From: an uncultured Polaribacter sp.
Lineage (GTDB): Bacteria > Bacteroidota > Bacteroidia > Flavobacteriales > Flavobacteriaceae
Length of the DNA stretch: 64,000 bases
Assembly (NCBI RefSeq): GCF_947496195.1
Contig: NZ_CANMBY010000001.1
Coordinates: 930,001 to 994,000, forward strand
Reading direction: 5' to 3'
Positions 1-8,420 of the stretch are shown here, piece by piece (position 1 is the stretch's first letter; every line of letters begins with the position of its first letter). The notes beneath the pieces are model-generated. The model was not told the DNA's origin. It worked only from the letters and a program-made list of their open reading frames with translations, and searched no databases. Both the position numbers and the translations under genes were made by a program.

Positions 1-581
1 TAGAGACTTGGTATTTAGGAATGCGTTCTGGAGATGCTATTGCAGATGCTATTTTTGGTGATGTAAATCCTGGAGGAAAATTAACAGTTTCTTTTCCAAG
101 ATCTGTGGGCCAAGTTCCTGTAACTTATTTGGAAAGACCAGATTTTATTGGTTCTGGTAAAGGGTTGTTTTTAAAAAGTGATAAAAGTCCGTTGTTTCCT
201 TTTGGCTATGGATTAAGCTATACTACATTTAAGTATAGTACTCCAAAATTCGGTAATGCAACTATTGGTGCAGATGGTAGTACTATAGTTTCAGTGGACG
301 TTACAAATACTGGAGATAGATCAGGTGATGAAGTTGTACAAATGTATGTGAGAGACGATTTTGCCTCTGTAGGACGTTATAACAAAATGTTAAAAGGGTT
401 TAAGCGTATTTCATTACAACCAGGAGAAACAAAAACCGTGACTTTTAAATTAGGTTTTGATGAATTAAACATCTTAAATCAAAAAATGAAAAAAGTGGTA
501 GAACCAGGAACTTTTACAATTTCTGTAGGAGCATCATCATTAGAAAAAGATTTACAAAAAGCTACTTTAAGAGTAAAATAA
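1..581 (+). CDS. GH3 glycoside hydrolase, C-terminal part (5' end outside window)
   Basis: The reading frame is open from the left edge (codons in phase with position 3), so only about the last 193 residues are present. They begin inside the GH3 C-terminal alpha/beta domain, with the hallmark run of SGDAIADAIFGDVNPGGKL, and continue into the fibronectin-III-like domain that closes most bacterial GH3 enzymes (YGLSYTTF motif, then a beta-sandwich). GH3 enzymes are retaining exo-acting beta-glucosidases, beta-xylosidases and related hydrolases. The nucleophile-bearing N-terminal domain lies outside, so substrate cannot be read. Given the neighbouring ulvan enzymes and xylose operon, a role in removing xylose or another terminal sugar is inferred. 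A strong terminator follows. Confidence 0.9.
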   Translation, partial: ETWYLGMRSGDAIADAIFGDVNPGGKLTVSFPRSVGQVPVTYLERPDFIGSGKGLFLKSDKSPLFPFGYGLSYTTFKYSTPKFGNATIGADGSTIVSVDVTNTGDRSGDEVVQMYVRDDFASVGRYNKMLKGFKRISLQPGETKTVTFKLGFDELNILNQKMKKVVEPGTFTISVGASSLEKDLQKATLRVK

Positions 582-605
582 GTAAAATTCAATTTTAAGG
601 GAATT

Positions 606-645
606 GGCACTTTTATTATTATATAAAAGTGCCTATTCTTATTTT
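606..645 (+). terminator. Rho-independent terminator after the GH3 gene
   Basis: An 11-bp perfect stem (GGCACTTTTAT, 606-616, with ATAAAAGTGCC, 623-633) with a 6-nt loop is followed by a T-rich stretch. It lies 25 bp after the GH3 stop and just before the next operator site. Confidence 0.8.
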
Positions 646-649
646 AACT

Positions 650-694
650 CAGGACACAACAGGATATCATAATTTATGAATTCACTTGTGTTTA
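650..694 (+). promoter_or_regulatory. Ulvan-regulon direct repeat plus -7 box (site 1), upstream of the decayed gene at 741
   Basis: Half-sites CAGGACA (650-656) and CAGGATA (660-666) have a 10-bp period. A TAnnTTTG-like box, TGTGTTTA, starts 27 bp after the start of the second half (687-694). This is the same layout as at the other sites, although the gene it serves is broken. Confidence 0.7.
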
Positions 695-740
695 AACATG
701 TCTTAAATTTAAGGTTTAAGAAAGCTTTAAGTGCATTTAA

Positions 741-1226
741 TTGGAAATAAAAAACAAAATCCACTTTAAACTAATTCTAATAATTCTTGTAGTTTTAGAA
801 ACAGTAGGATGTTACTATGTCTATTATACTTTGGGTGAGGTGAAACAGTTCTTTTGTTTTTTAATCTTATCTTTAAATATAATTACACTATTACTCTATT
901 TTTTTAGAAAAAAAACAATCTCTTTAGTACTTGGGATTATAATTGGTTTACTGTTAATTCCTTATCATACGTTTTTACTTTTTCAATGGCGAGAATTAAA
1001 TCGAGAATAATCGATGATAATCGAATATATTTATACTTTCCAAAAAGATAAAGGTGTATTTCCAAACAATATTTCTGGTTACGAATTTGAAAATAGAAAA
1101 TAATCTGATAATTTTTCTTAAAATATAAATTCTACAGGCTTTGGGTTGCATTATTATGTAGGAACTAAAGGCACCACTCATTTCTATTATCATTATGTTG
1201 GGAAATGGGAATACTATCCAGATTGA
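741..1226 (+). pseudogene. Degenerate small membrane protein gene
   Basis: From a TTG at 741, directly after an in-frame stop, 89 codons encode three hydrophobic segments, then a stop at 1008-1010. The same frame carries on with plausible protein sequence: IIEYIYTFQKDKGVFPNN, then after stops at 1101 and 1119, GFGLHYYVGTKGTTHFYYHY, ending at 1224-1226. The downstream part resembles small membrane-anchored proteins whose periplasmic tail has an I..Y....G.YP motif. I read this as one gene broken by three in-frame stops. Alternatively only the first 89 codons are expressed. The function is unknown. Its operator (650-666) is intact, so it once belonged to the regulon. Confidence 0.55.
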
Positions 1227-1313
1227 AAATATTGAATGTTAACATTACATAAAACAAGTAATCTTATCTTTAAGTATAAGGTTGGTTCTTGTTTACTATT
1301 TAATTCAAGAAAA

Positions 1314-1345
1314 AGCCACCTAAAGTTGTACAACTTTAGGTGGCT
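1314..1345. terminator. Perfect 32-nt palindrome, bidirectional terminator
   Basis: Two 16-nt arms (AGCCACCTAAAGTTGT and its exact complement) meet without a loop gap at 1329/1330. A-rich sequence on the left and A/T-rich sequence on the right give weak U tracts on both strands. It sits between two convergent genes, as a shared terminator should. Confidence 0.8.
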
Positions 1346-1402
1346 ATAAATTATTATGAAATGAATAGGATCTAAAATTTGATTATTAAAAAATAGAATA
1401 TA

Positions 1403-2350
1403 CTATTTATTAATTCTGGTATGGGTGGTATTTGCCCACCTTATTTGTGCTCTACCTTCTCTAACGCGATATGCACCATATCTAATTTTTGATTGTGTTC
1501 CTCTATCAGGATCAGGAATATTCCAATTAAAAGCTTCACCACCAATTATTGCATTACAATAGTGTATTTTTTTTGAAGAATCGTTTGGATCTTCTTTAAA
1601 ACCTACCTCCATCACAAAGGAAGTTATTTCGTTTTTATTAACTTGCTTTAGAAAAACAACTTCTCTTCCACTACCAGAACCTCCACGTTCTAAGATACGC
1701 TCTGCATAAATATCGAATGCCACTTGTTTGTCAGCATTAACGCCTGTTCCGTAAACTGGATGTGCTCTATATAGACAAATAGCAGGGTCTGGAGAACCTC
1801 CACCACCAGTATGTTGACCCTTGGCCTGCGCTATATAACTTCCACTAGTGCCAAAAGAACCTGTATCAGCCACTTCAAGAATTCTAAAGTTTCCTGTAAA
1901 TTTTACATATGATCCTACATTAGGGTTTGCTATAGGTAATGAGCGTTCCATTCGAGGTTGTAAAGTATTTGCTGCATCTTGATTATTAGAGCCAGCTGTT
2001 ATATTGTATATTCCCCATGTAATATCATCTATAACGCTTTCTTTGTAATTCGCATAGCAAGTTCTATCATCAATAGTACCTACATTAACTGGGTTTGGTA
2101 AATCATTTGAAGTTCTGGTAGCATTTTCTCCTTCTGCATTACAAGTTGTGTAAGATCCGGTATCTTCATCCTCAGCTACAAATACAGCATTTGAGCCTGA
2201 GTTAGGATCTGGGTCAGAATCTGTGGTTTCAGGAATTATGAAGTCTTCAGGGTCGAGTCCTAGCCCATCTCTTGTACAAGAAGAGAAAGAAACAAAGACT
2301 ATTAGTACTAGTATCGAAATAAGTCTGAAACTGGATTTTGATTTTTTCAT
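1403..2350 (-). CDS. PL28-type ulvan lyase, lipoprotein form
   Basis: This 315-residue protein has a lipoprotein signal peptide (likely lipid Cys25), an acidic Asp/Glu/Ser linker to about residue 70, and one catalytic beta-jelly-roll domain. That domain closely parallels the middle of the secreted protein at 6197-8203 (shared motifs [60 protein letters not shown]). From memory, the same motif order marks the PL28 ulvan lyases of Nonlabens and Formosa. These cut the bond between rhamnose-3-sulfate and uronic acid by beta-elimination. It lacks the beta-trefoil and T9SS domains of its paralogue, so it should stay anchored in the outer membrane or face the periplasm. It is monocistronic, with operator site 2 upstream and the palindromic terminator downstream. 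Confidence 0.85.
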   Translation of the reverse strand: MKKSKSSFRLISILVLIVFVSFSSCTRDGLGLDPEDFIIPETTDSDPDPNSGSNAVFVAEDEDTGSYTTCNAEGENATRTSNDLPNPVNVGTIDDRTCYANYKESVIDDITWGIYNITAGSNNQDAANTLQPRMERSLPIANPNVGSYVKFTGNFRILEVADTGSFGTSGSYIAQAKGQHTGGGGSPDPAICLYRAHPVYGTGVNADKQVAFDIYAERILERGGSGSGREVVFLKQVNKNEITSFVMEVGFKEDPNDSSKKIHYCNAIIGGEAFNWNIPDPDRGTQSKIRYGAYRVREGRAQIRWANTTHTRINK

Positions 2351-2370
2351 AAATTAATTAAAATTTGCGT

Positions 2371-2414
2371 CAAAGATAAGGTTTGCTATAACTCAACTGT
2401 TCTGTGGTATCCTG
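2371..2414 (-). promoter_or_regulatory. Ulvan-regulon direct repeat plus -7 box (site 2), for lipoprotein PL28
   Basis: On the minus strand, CAGGATA (2414-2408) and CAGAACA (2404-2398) repeat with a 10-bp period. A perfect TATCTTTG -7 box lies at 2378-2371, 26 bp from the second half's start. The start codon is 20 bp further on. Confidence 0.75.
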
Positions 2415-2508
2415 ATGGATAAGGATTTTACGCAAGTATGTGCAGTTAACAAAGAAGATTTAATGGATGACTGAAGTATATAAAAAATAGGTAAAAAAAT
2501 GCCATTCT

Positions 2509-2553
2509 CATGATACAGTAGGATGTGTTTTATAAATAAAAGTAGTTTCTTTA
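2509..2553 (+). promoter_or_regulatory. Degenerate direct repeat plus -7-like box (site 3), for GH106
   Basis: CATGATA (2509-2515) and TAGGATG (2519-2525) keep the 10-bp period, and TTTCTTTA lies at 2546-2553 at the standard offset of 27. It is the weakest sequence match of the set. The correct geometry and position support it. Confidence 0.5.
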
Positions 2554-2573
2554 ATTATTAAAAATTCTACAAT

Positions 2574-5500
2574 ATGAAAATTAAATTTTTGAATTGCCTT
2601 ATACTAGTTTCATTTTTAAGCTGTCAGTCTAAAATATCTGAAACTACAGAGTTAATTTCTGAAATAAGCTTAGCAGAATTATCAGAAAACTTTAAATCAC
2701 CTTCAAAAGAATATCACCCAGAAACTTGGTTTCATTTAAACGGAAATAATATTAGTAAAGAAGGTTTAAAACTCGATTTACAAGCTATAAAAGATGCAGG
2801 TTTACAAGGCATTCATTTATTTAATAAATCTGGTCGTGCTTTTCCGAACGTAAAACCCGTTAAAATTTTATCTCCAGAATGGGAAGAATTGATTCGTTTT
2901 GCTGCGGATGAATGCAAACGTTTAGGGTTAAAATTTACGATGCAAAACTGCCCTGGTTGGTCTATGACTGGTGGTCCTTGGGTGCCTGCAGAAGAAGCGC
3001 AGAGAGAATTGGTAGAAACTGTTTATCATATTTCTGGAGGAAAAAATGTTGAAAAAGTACTAGAAATTGATTCTTTGTACCAAACCAAAGATTACAATTA
3101 TAAAGATGTACAGGTTTTAGCTTTTCCAACTGTAGAAGGTGATGATTCAGAACCTCACAATCCTTCAAAAATTGAAACAAATAATAATTTAGTTCCTTGG
3201 GCAGACATTTTTAATCCCGATTCAAAACTAATTGTAACTCGCAAAACAACGCATTTAGACAAACCTCTTAAAGACTACAGAAAACAAGGAATTTCTCAAG
3301 AAAAGAAAGAAACTTGGGTAAAAACTAAGTTTGATAAAGAGACAACTATACGTACAATTGTTTTTCCACAAGTACGTCATATGATATTAAATACACAATA
3401 TCCAAAAATAGAGGTTGCTATAAAAGTAGAAGCGTTGTTAAATGGAAAATTCACAGAAATTACCACTGTAAATTTTCCTGATGCCAATTGGAATGACAGA
3501 AGAAAACACTTAACACTTGCCATTCCAGAAACGAGTGCAAAAACCTTCAAATTTACATTTCAAGGAGCACATTCTATTTCCCCAGAATTTATCAGATTAA
3601 GTGCTAAACCAAAATTGCACAATCACGAAGCAAAAGCAGCAAAGGTGTTACGTCGTTTAGAAAAAGAGGTAGATTATGAGTATGCTGAAAACACGATTAT
3701 TAAATCCAACTCAATTCTAAATCTAACAGATAAAATGAATTCTAATGGGAAATTGATGTGGAATGCACCTAAAGGAAATTGGACAATTGTTCGTTTTGGG
3801 CACATCAATATGCGATTGACAAACAAACCTGCTGTTCCTGAAGCTACAGGTTGGGAATCTAGCAAATTAGATAAAATAGCCATAGAAAATCATTTAAAAA
3901 ATGGAATGATTGGTAATTTAATGAAAGATGGTGGCCCAATTAGTGATGGGAAATTACACGGTTTGTTAATTGATAGTTGGGAAAGCCACGTACCCACTTG
4001 GACCATGAATTCAGATGATTTGTTTAAAGAATTTGAAACAAGAAGAGGTTATTCTATGAAAACCTTTTTACCTGCTACAATGGGTTATATTGTAGAAGAT
4101 AAACAAACTACAACCAAGTTTTTAAGAGATTTGCGTCAAACGATGGACGATGTTTTTATCGATAACTTTTTCAAACATTTTGCTACAGTTGCGCACGAAA
4201 TGGACGCAGACGTTTATACAGAAGGTGCAGGAGGAGAAGTGTTGCCTATAGATCCAATGCGTTATTATGGTGTTAGCGATATTCCAATGACAGAATTTTG
4301 GTATCCAAAAGCGCCTTCTGCACAAAACGAATATGCCAAACCAATTTACAATGCTGCGTCAGCAGTGCATTTATATAACAAACCAAAATTGGCTGCAGAA
4401 GCTTGTACACAAGTGGGTGTGAAATGGAATGAACATCCTTTTTCGGTAAAATATTTAATCGATTACAATTTTGCAAAAGGTGTCAATCATTTAGTGTTTC
4501 ACACTTTTTCGCATACACCACAAACAGATGTTTTTCCAGGATCTAGTTTTGGAGGTAATATTGGTTTTCCTTTGGTAAGGCAACAAACTTGGTGGAAATA
4601 TATGCCAGAATGGATTGAATATTTATCTAGAAACCAATACGTTTTGCAGCAGGGAGAATACGTTGCTGATGTGTTACGCTATTATGGGGACGATTTTGAT
4701 AGACCTCCTTTTGATTTAGATGCGTTTCCAAAAGGATACAAATTTGATTATTTAAACGAAGAAATTCTACAAGAAAAACTAAGTGTTAAAGATGGTAAAA
4801 TTCACGTTGAAAATGGAGGGGATTATAGAATCATTACTTTAAGAGATTCAGAAAATATACTATTATCAACCTTAAAAAAGGTAAAAGAATTAATATTAAA
4901 TGGTGCAATTGTTTTGGGAAATAAACCTAAAGATTCTCCTAGTTTAATGGATGATTCAACTGATTTAGATGAATTAAAATCAATTGGTGATGAATTATGG
5001 GGAAACACTAAAAATGGTGTAAAACAAGTTGGAAAAGGGAAGGTTTATTGGGGTAAAACTCTTGATGCGGTTTTAAAAGAAGAAAACATTACAAAAGATG
5101 TAATTGTACCCGAAAATTTAAATATCAATTGGATTCATAGAGAAACCAAAGACGCACACATTTATTTTGTAGCCTCTAAAGATGATGACCCTGTAGATGT
5201 AGCTTTAAGTTTTAGAATTGAGAATACATCTCCACAAATTTGGGATGCTTTTACAGGAAATCAGCAGGAAGCGAAAATCTGGAAAAACGAAAATAATAGA
5301 ACGAATATTGCGATTTCTTTACCTAAAAATGGAAGTAAAATAATTGTGTTTTCTAAAAATGATACAAAACCATTTGCAGAAAAAGTTACCTTAAATGATA
5401 ACACAATTTTAGATACTAAAACAGGCTGGTATCAAATTCATAAGACCAATAGTTATCCAACACTATCTTGGAATAATGATGAGTTTACAGCGTCTACTTC

Positions 5501-6029
5501 TGGAGATTATATCTTTCATCAAAATGGAAAAAAAATTAAAAAGACAGTGCTTCTAAAAGAACTATCATTACAAAATGATTGGAAATTAGTTTTTGAGAAA
5601 GGATGGGGTACTCCAGAAACTATTGAGATTGATGAATTAAAATCGTTAGCGGAGTTAGAAAACGATGCTGTAAAACATTATTCAGGCACAACAACTTACA
5701 CCAAAACTTTTGATGTAAAAGAAACAGGAAAATCTACAACTATAGATTTAGGGGAAGTTGCCAACATTGCAGAATTGTGGTGCAATGGAAATAAAGTAAG
5801 TACAAAATGGGCACCACCTTTTCAGTTTGATATTACAAAAGAAATCCAACTTGGAAAAAATGAATTGGAAGTTAAAATAACCAACACATGGAGAAACCAA
5901 TTGATTTTTGATAATAAAAGACCAAAAAATGCAAAAAAAACTTGGACAACAGCTCGTCCAAAACCAAATGAAATAGAATTAGAATCATCTGGTTTAATAG
6001 GACCTGTAGTAATAAAAATAACTCAGTAG
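2574..6029 (+). CDS. GH106 alpha-L-rhamnosidase-like lipoprotein
   Basis: A 1151-residue protein with a lipoprotein signal peptide (lipid Cys17). The GH106 signature is clear at the N-terminus: PETWFHLNGNNISKEGLKLD, then a TIM-barrel start and FTMQNCPGWSMTGGPW near residues 120-140. The C-terminus is a galactose-binding-like beta-sandwich (YTKTFDV...LGEVANIAELWCNG...NTWRNQLI). GH106 enzymes are inverting, calcium-dependent alpha-L-rhamnosidases. In this locus the target is inferred to be rhamnose of ulvan oligosaccharides, after lyase and sulfatase action. It is transcribed alone and is followed by operator site 4. It is a distant paralogue of the protein at 18454-21678. Exact linkage specificity cannot be read from sequence. 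Confidence 0.88.
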   Translation: MKIKFLNCLILVSFLSCQSKISETTELISEISLAELSENFKSPSKEYHPETWFHLNGNNISKEGLKLDLQAIKDAGLQGIHLFNKSGRAFPNVKPVKILSPEWEELIRFAADECKRLGLKFTMQNCPGWSMTGGPWVPAEEAQRELVETVYHISGGKNVEKVLEIDSLYQTKDYNYKDVQVLAFPTVEGDDSEPHNPSKIETNNNLVPWADIFNPDSKLIVTRKTTHLDKPLKDYRKQGISQEKKETWVKTKFDKETTIRTIVFPQVRHMILNTQYPKIEVAIKVEALLNGKFTEITTVNFPDANWNDRRKHLTLAIPETSAKTFKFTFQGAHSISPEFIRLSAKPKLHNHEAKAAKVLRRLEKEVDYEYAENTIIKSNSILNLTDKMNSNGKLMWNAPKGNWTIVRFGHINMRLTNKPAVPEATGWESSKLDKIAIENHLKNGMIGNLMKDGGPISDGKLHGLLIDSWESHVPTWTMNSDDLFKEFETRRGYSMKTFLPATMGYIVEDKQTTTKFLRDLRQTMDDVFIDNFFKHFATVAHEMDADVYTEGAGGEVLPIDPMRYYGVSDIPMTEFWYPKAPSAQNEYAKPIYNAASAVHLYNKPKLAAEACTQVGVKWNEHPFSVKYLIDYNFAKGVNHLVFHTFSHTPQTDVFPGSSFGGNIGFPLVRQQTWWKYMPEWIEYLSRNQYVLQQGEYVADVLRYYGDDFDRPPFDLDAFPKGYKFDYLNEEILQEKLSVKDGKIHVENGGDYRIITLRDSENILLSTLKKVKELILNGAIVLGNKPKDSPSLMDDSTDLDELKSIGDELWGNTKNGVKQVGKGKVYWGKTLDAVLKEENITKDVIVPENLNINWIHRETKDAHIYFVASKDDDPVDVALSFRIENTSPQIWDAFTGNQQEAKIWKNENNRTNIAISLPKNGSKIIVFSKNDTKPFAEKVTLNDNTILDTKTGWYQIHKTNSYPTLSWNNDEFTASTSGDYIFHQNGKKIKKTVLLKELSLQNDWKLVFEKGWGTPETIEIDELKSLAELENDAVKHYSGTTTYTKTFDVKETGKSTTIDLGEVANIAELWCNGNKVSTKWAPPFQFDITKEIQLGKNELEVKITNTWRNQLIFDNKRPKNAKKTWTTARPKPNEIELESSGLIGPVVIKITQ

Positions 6030-6128
6030 TTATTCAACAATTAGATTAAATAATGAAATAAATCAGTTTTATATTAATTGATGTCATATTCAAATTAAGT
6101 GTTAAAATACCTATAAAATAAGGCGTCT

Positions 6129-6173
6129 CAGGACAGGTCAGGATACTATATCCGACTATAAATAAGAATTTTA
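6129..6173 (+). promoter_or_regulatory. Ulvan-regulon direct repeat plus -7-like box (site 4), for secreted PL28
   Basis: CAGGACA (6129-6135) and CAGGATA (6139-6145) have a 10-bp period. GAATTTTA at 6166-6173 sits at the standard offset. The gene starts 24 bp later. Confidence 0.75.
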
Positions 6174-6196
6174 CAAGAGTTTAAATATCTCAAATT

Positions 6197-8203
6197 ATGA
6201 CAAAAAATACATTTAAATCAATAATATTATTCACGTTAGTATTATGCTCATTTAATATATTAGCGCAAGATGCACCACCTTCAGATGGAATTTTTAGATT
6301 ACAAAATGTAGCTACAGGGAAGTTTTTGACTGATTCAGGAGTAAGTGCTACAGCTGTTACAATGTCAGATTCAGGAGATTCCCCTAACACTCATTTTAGG
6401 TTTGTACAGAGTGGGTCATATTACAATATAGATAGTGAAACATTCGGTATTTTACGTGCACCTGGTGCAGGTGGTCCTGGAGGAGCTTATGTAATTGTTA
6501 GTACTACTAAAGCTGCACCAGCTTCTGATACAGATAAAACTTGGACAATATATCATAACTCTACAAACGACACCTATAGATTTGGGTCTAGAACTACAGG
6601 TAGATTCATGTATCATGAAGCTAATGGAACAGTAACACATTCAGTAGTTGCAGATACAGATGATAGAAGTAACTGGAAGCTCATTCCTTATGTGCAAACT
6701 CCAGTAGTGGTAGCTTCAGATGAAGATACCAATACAGATTTAAATTGTCCATCTTCTGGTGAATTTCAAAATGATAATACTAGAAATGTAGATATACCAA
6801 ATTCAGTGAATGTTGGTACTGCTGATGATAGAAGTTGTTATTCAGACTATTCAGAAAGTAGTGTTAACGGTAAAACTTGGGGTGTTTATAATATTACTGC
6901 TGGTTCAAACCATTGGGATGGGGCTACATTACAACCAAGAATAGAGCGTTCTTTACCTAGGTCTGGAGAAACAGGGGTTGGTAGTTATGCAAGATTTACA
7001 GGAACATTTAGAATATTAGAGGTTGGGGATACTGGTTCTTTTAGTTCAAGTGGAAGTTATTTAGCACAAGCCAAAGGAAAACATTCTGGGGGAGGTGGTT
7101 CATCTGATCCTGCAATTCTTTTATATAGAGCACATCCTGTTTATGGAGATGGAGTAAATGCTGGTAAGCAAGTAGCTTTTGATATTTATGCAGAACGAAT
7201 TTTAGAACGTGGAGGAGAAGGTAGTGGTAGAGAAACTGTTTTCTTAAAAAGAGTCAATAAGAATGAGGAAGTTGATTTTGTTTTAGAGGTAGGTTTTAGA
7301 CAAGATCCTAATGATACTTCGAAAAAAATCCATTATTGTGATGCCATAATTGGAGGAGAAGCATTTAATTATAATATTCCTGAACCAGAAAGAGGTTTAG
7401 AATCGGGTATTAGATATGGTGCTTACAGAGTAAGAGGTGGTAGAGCTCAATTTAGATGGGCAAATACTACGTATCAGAAAGTGGAAGTTGAAGATACTGG
7501 TGATTCTTTTACACCATCTGATGATGTTTTTAGATTGAGAAATGTTGCTACTGGACAATTCTTAACTGATGCTGGAGTAAGTGCAACACCTGTTACAATG
7601 ACAGATTCAGGAGAACCAACAAATACACATTGGACATTTGTAGAAAGTGGTTCATACTTTAATATTGATAGTCAAGTTGGGGGTATTTTACGAGCTCCAG
7701 GTTCAGCTGGTCCAGGAGGAGCTTATGTAATAGTTAGCACAACCAAAGCTCCACCTGCAAGCGATACAGATAAGACGTGGACTATATATCATAACCAAAC
7801 AGAGGACACCTACAGGTTTGAGTCAAGAACTGCAGGAAGATTCTTGTATCATAATCAAGATGGTACTGTAACGCATTCAACTGCATCCGCAGATGATGCA
7901 AGGAGTAAATGGGAAGCTATACCTACTAGTCAATCTTTAAGTGTTTCAACAAATACTTTAGAAAAAGCTAGTTTAAAAGTATACCCTAATCCTGCAAAAA
8001 GTAATTTTACAATTGCTTTGAGCAATATTTCTGAAGCTGATGTCATCATTTATAATACATTAGGAAAATTAGTTTACAAGGAAAAAACTAATACAGGTGA
8101 TATAAAATTTAAAAATAATAGCAACTTAACTCCTGGCATATATTTGATAAAAGCAATATCAGGAGAAGGTAAAGTATTTCATACTAAATTGATAATAAGA
8201 TAA
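6197..8203 (+). CDS. T9SS-secreted PL28 ulvan lyase with two beta-trefoil binding domains
   Basis: 668 residues: Sec signal peptide (1-24), ricin-like/ulvan-binding domain (about 30-165), PL28 jelly-roll catalytic domain (about 180-425), a second copy of the binding domain (about 440-576), and a type A T9SS sorting domain (about 590-668, YPNPAKSNF then KLIIR at the end). PL28 lyases cleave ulvan endo-wise by beta-elimination, leaving a 4,5-unsaturated uronic acid. The binding domains carry FRL.NVATG.FLTD and LRAPG motifs and are very alike, suggesting a recent internal duplication. I recall Formosa PL28 having one such domain, so two is unusual. The enzyme should act outside the cell, attached to or released from the surface. 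Monocistronic, with operator site 4 and its own terminator. Confidence 0.9.
   Translation: MTKNTFKSIILFTLVLCSFNILAQDAPPSDGIFRLQNVATGKFLTDSGVSATAVTMSDSGDSPNTHFRFVQSGSYYNIDSETFGILRAPGAGGPGGAYVIVSTTKAAPASDTDKTWTIYHNSTNDTYRFGSRTTGRFMYHEANGTVTHSVVADTDDRSNWKLIPYVQTPVVVASDEDTNTDLNCPSSGEFQNDNTRNVDIPNSVNVGTADDRSCYSDYSESSVNGKTWGVYNITAGSNHWDGATLQPRIERSLPRSGETGVGSYARFTGTFRILEVGDTGSFSSSGSYLAQAKGKHSGGGGSSDPAILLYRAHPVYGDGVNAGKQVAFDIYAERILERGGEGSGRETVFLKRVNKNEEVDFVLEVGFRQDPNDTSKKIHYCDAIIGGEAFNYNIPEPERGLESGIRYGAYRVRGGRAQFRWANTTYQKVEVEDTGDSFTPSDDVFRLRNVATGQFLTDAGVSATPVTMTDSGEPTNTHWTFVESGSYFNIDSQVGGILRAPGSAGPGGAYVIVSTTKAPPASDTDKTWTIYHNQTEDTYRFESRTAGRFLYHNQDGTVTHSTASADDARSKWEAIPTSQSLSVSTNTLEKASLKVYPNPAKSNFTIALSNISEADVIIYNTLGKLVYKEKTNTGDIKFKNNSNLTPGIYLIKAISGEGKVFHTKLIIR
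6285..6690 (+). repeat. Intragenic repeat copy 1: beta-trefoil binding domain
   Basis: This encodes the first ricin-like domain of the secreted PL28. The second copy is at about 7517-7923. The proteins run in parallel for about 135 residues with nearly all aromatic and glycine positions kept, and the nucleotide sequences are recognisably alike. Confidence 0.8.
7517..7923 (+). repeat. Intragenic repeat copy 2: beta-trefoil binding domain
   Basis: Second copy of the domain at 6285-6690, placed on the other side of the catalytic domain. More divergent versions of the domain occur in the lyase at 51133 and in the lyase pseudogene. Confidence 0.8.
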
Positions 8204-8257
8204 AATTATGTTTTTTATCAAAAAAAGTTAAAGAATAACATTCATACAATAAGTAAA

Positions 8258-8287
8258 AGTCAGTACAATTAAGTATTGACTTTTTTT
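8258..8287 (+). terminator. Rho-independent terminator after secreted PL28
   Basis: AGTCAGTAC (8258-8266) pairs with GTATTGACT (8273-8281), one G-T pair included, and runs into seven T residues. Confidence 0.8.
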
Positions 8288-8315
8288 AAACTATTCATTA
8301 CTAATAGTTTAATAT

Positions 8316-8360
8316 CAGGGCACTTCAGGATATGCTTATGATTAAAATACCATAGTTTGC
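8316..8360 (+). promoter_or_regulatory. Ulvan-regulon direct repeat plus -7 box (site 5), for the lyase pseudogene
   Basis: CAGGGCA (8316-8322) and CAGGATA (8326-8332) have a 10-bp period. TAGTTTGC, a close -7 box, starts at 8353 at the standard offset. The promoter looks intact although the gene is dead. Confidence 0.7.
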
Positions 8361-8420
8361 AATCAAATAATACCATAATAGTCATTTTAATTTATTTGGC
8401 AGCGCTGGTTTAAACTATTA

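Noticed and set aside
741..1010. Intact 89-residue membrane protein gene
   Set aside because: Meaningful protein sequence continues in the same frame after the stop, up to 1226, so a broken longer gene is more likely.
996..1193. Minus-strand 65-residue open frame
   Set aside because: It is antisense to the decayed plus-strand frame and shows no recognisable protein features.
1314..1345. Perfect palindrome as a regulator binding site
   Set aside because: Its place between two convergent genes and its flanking A/T runs fit a bidirectional terminator better.
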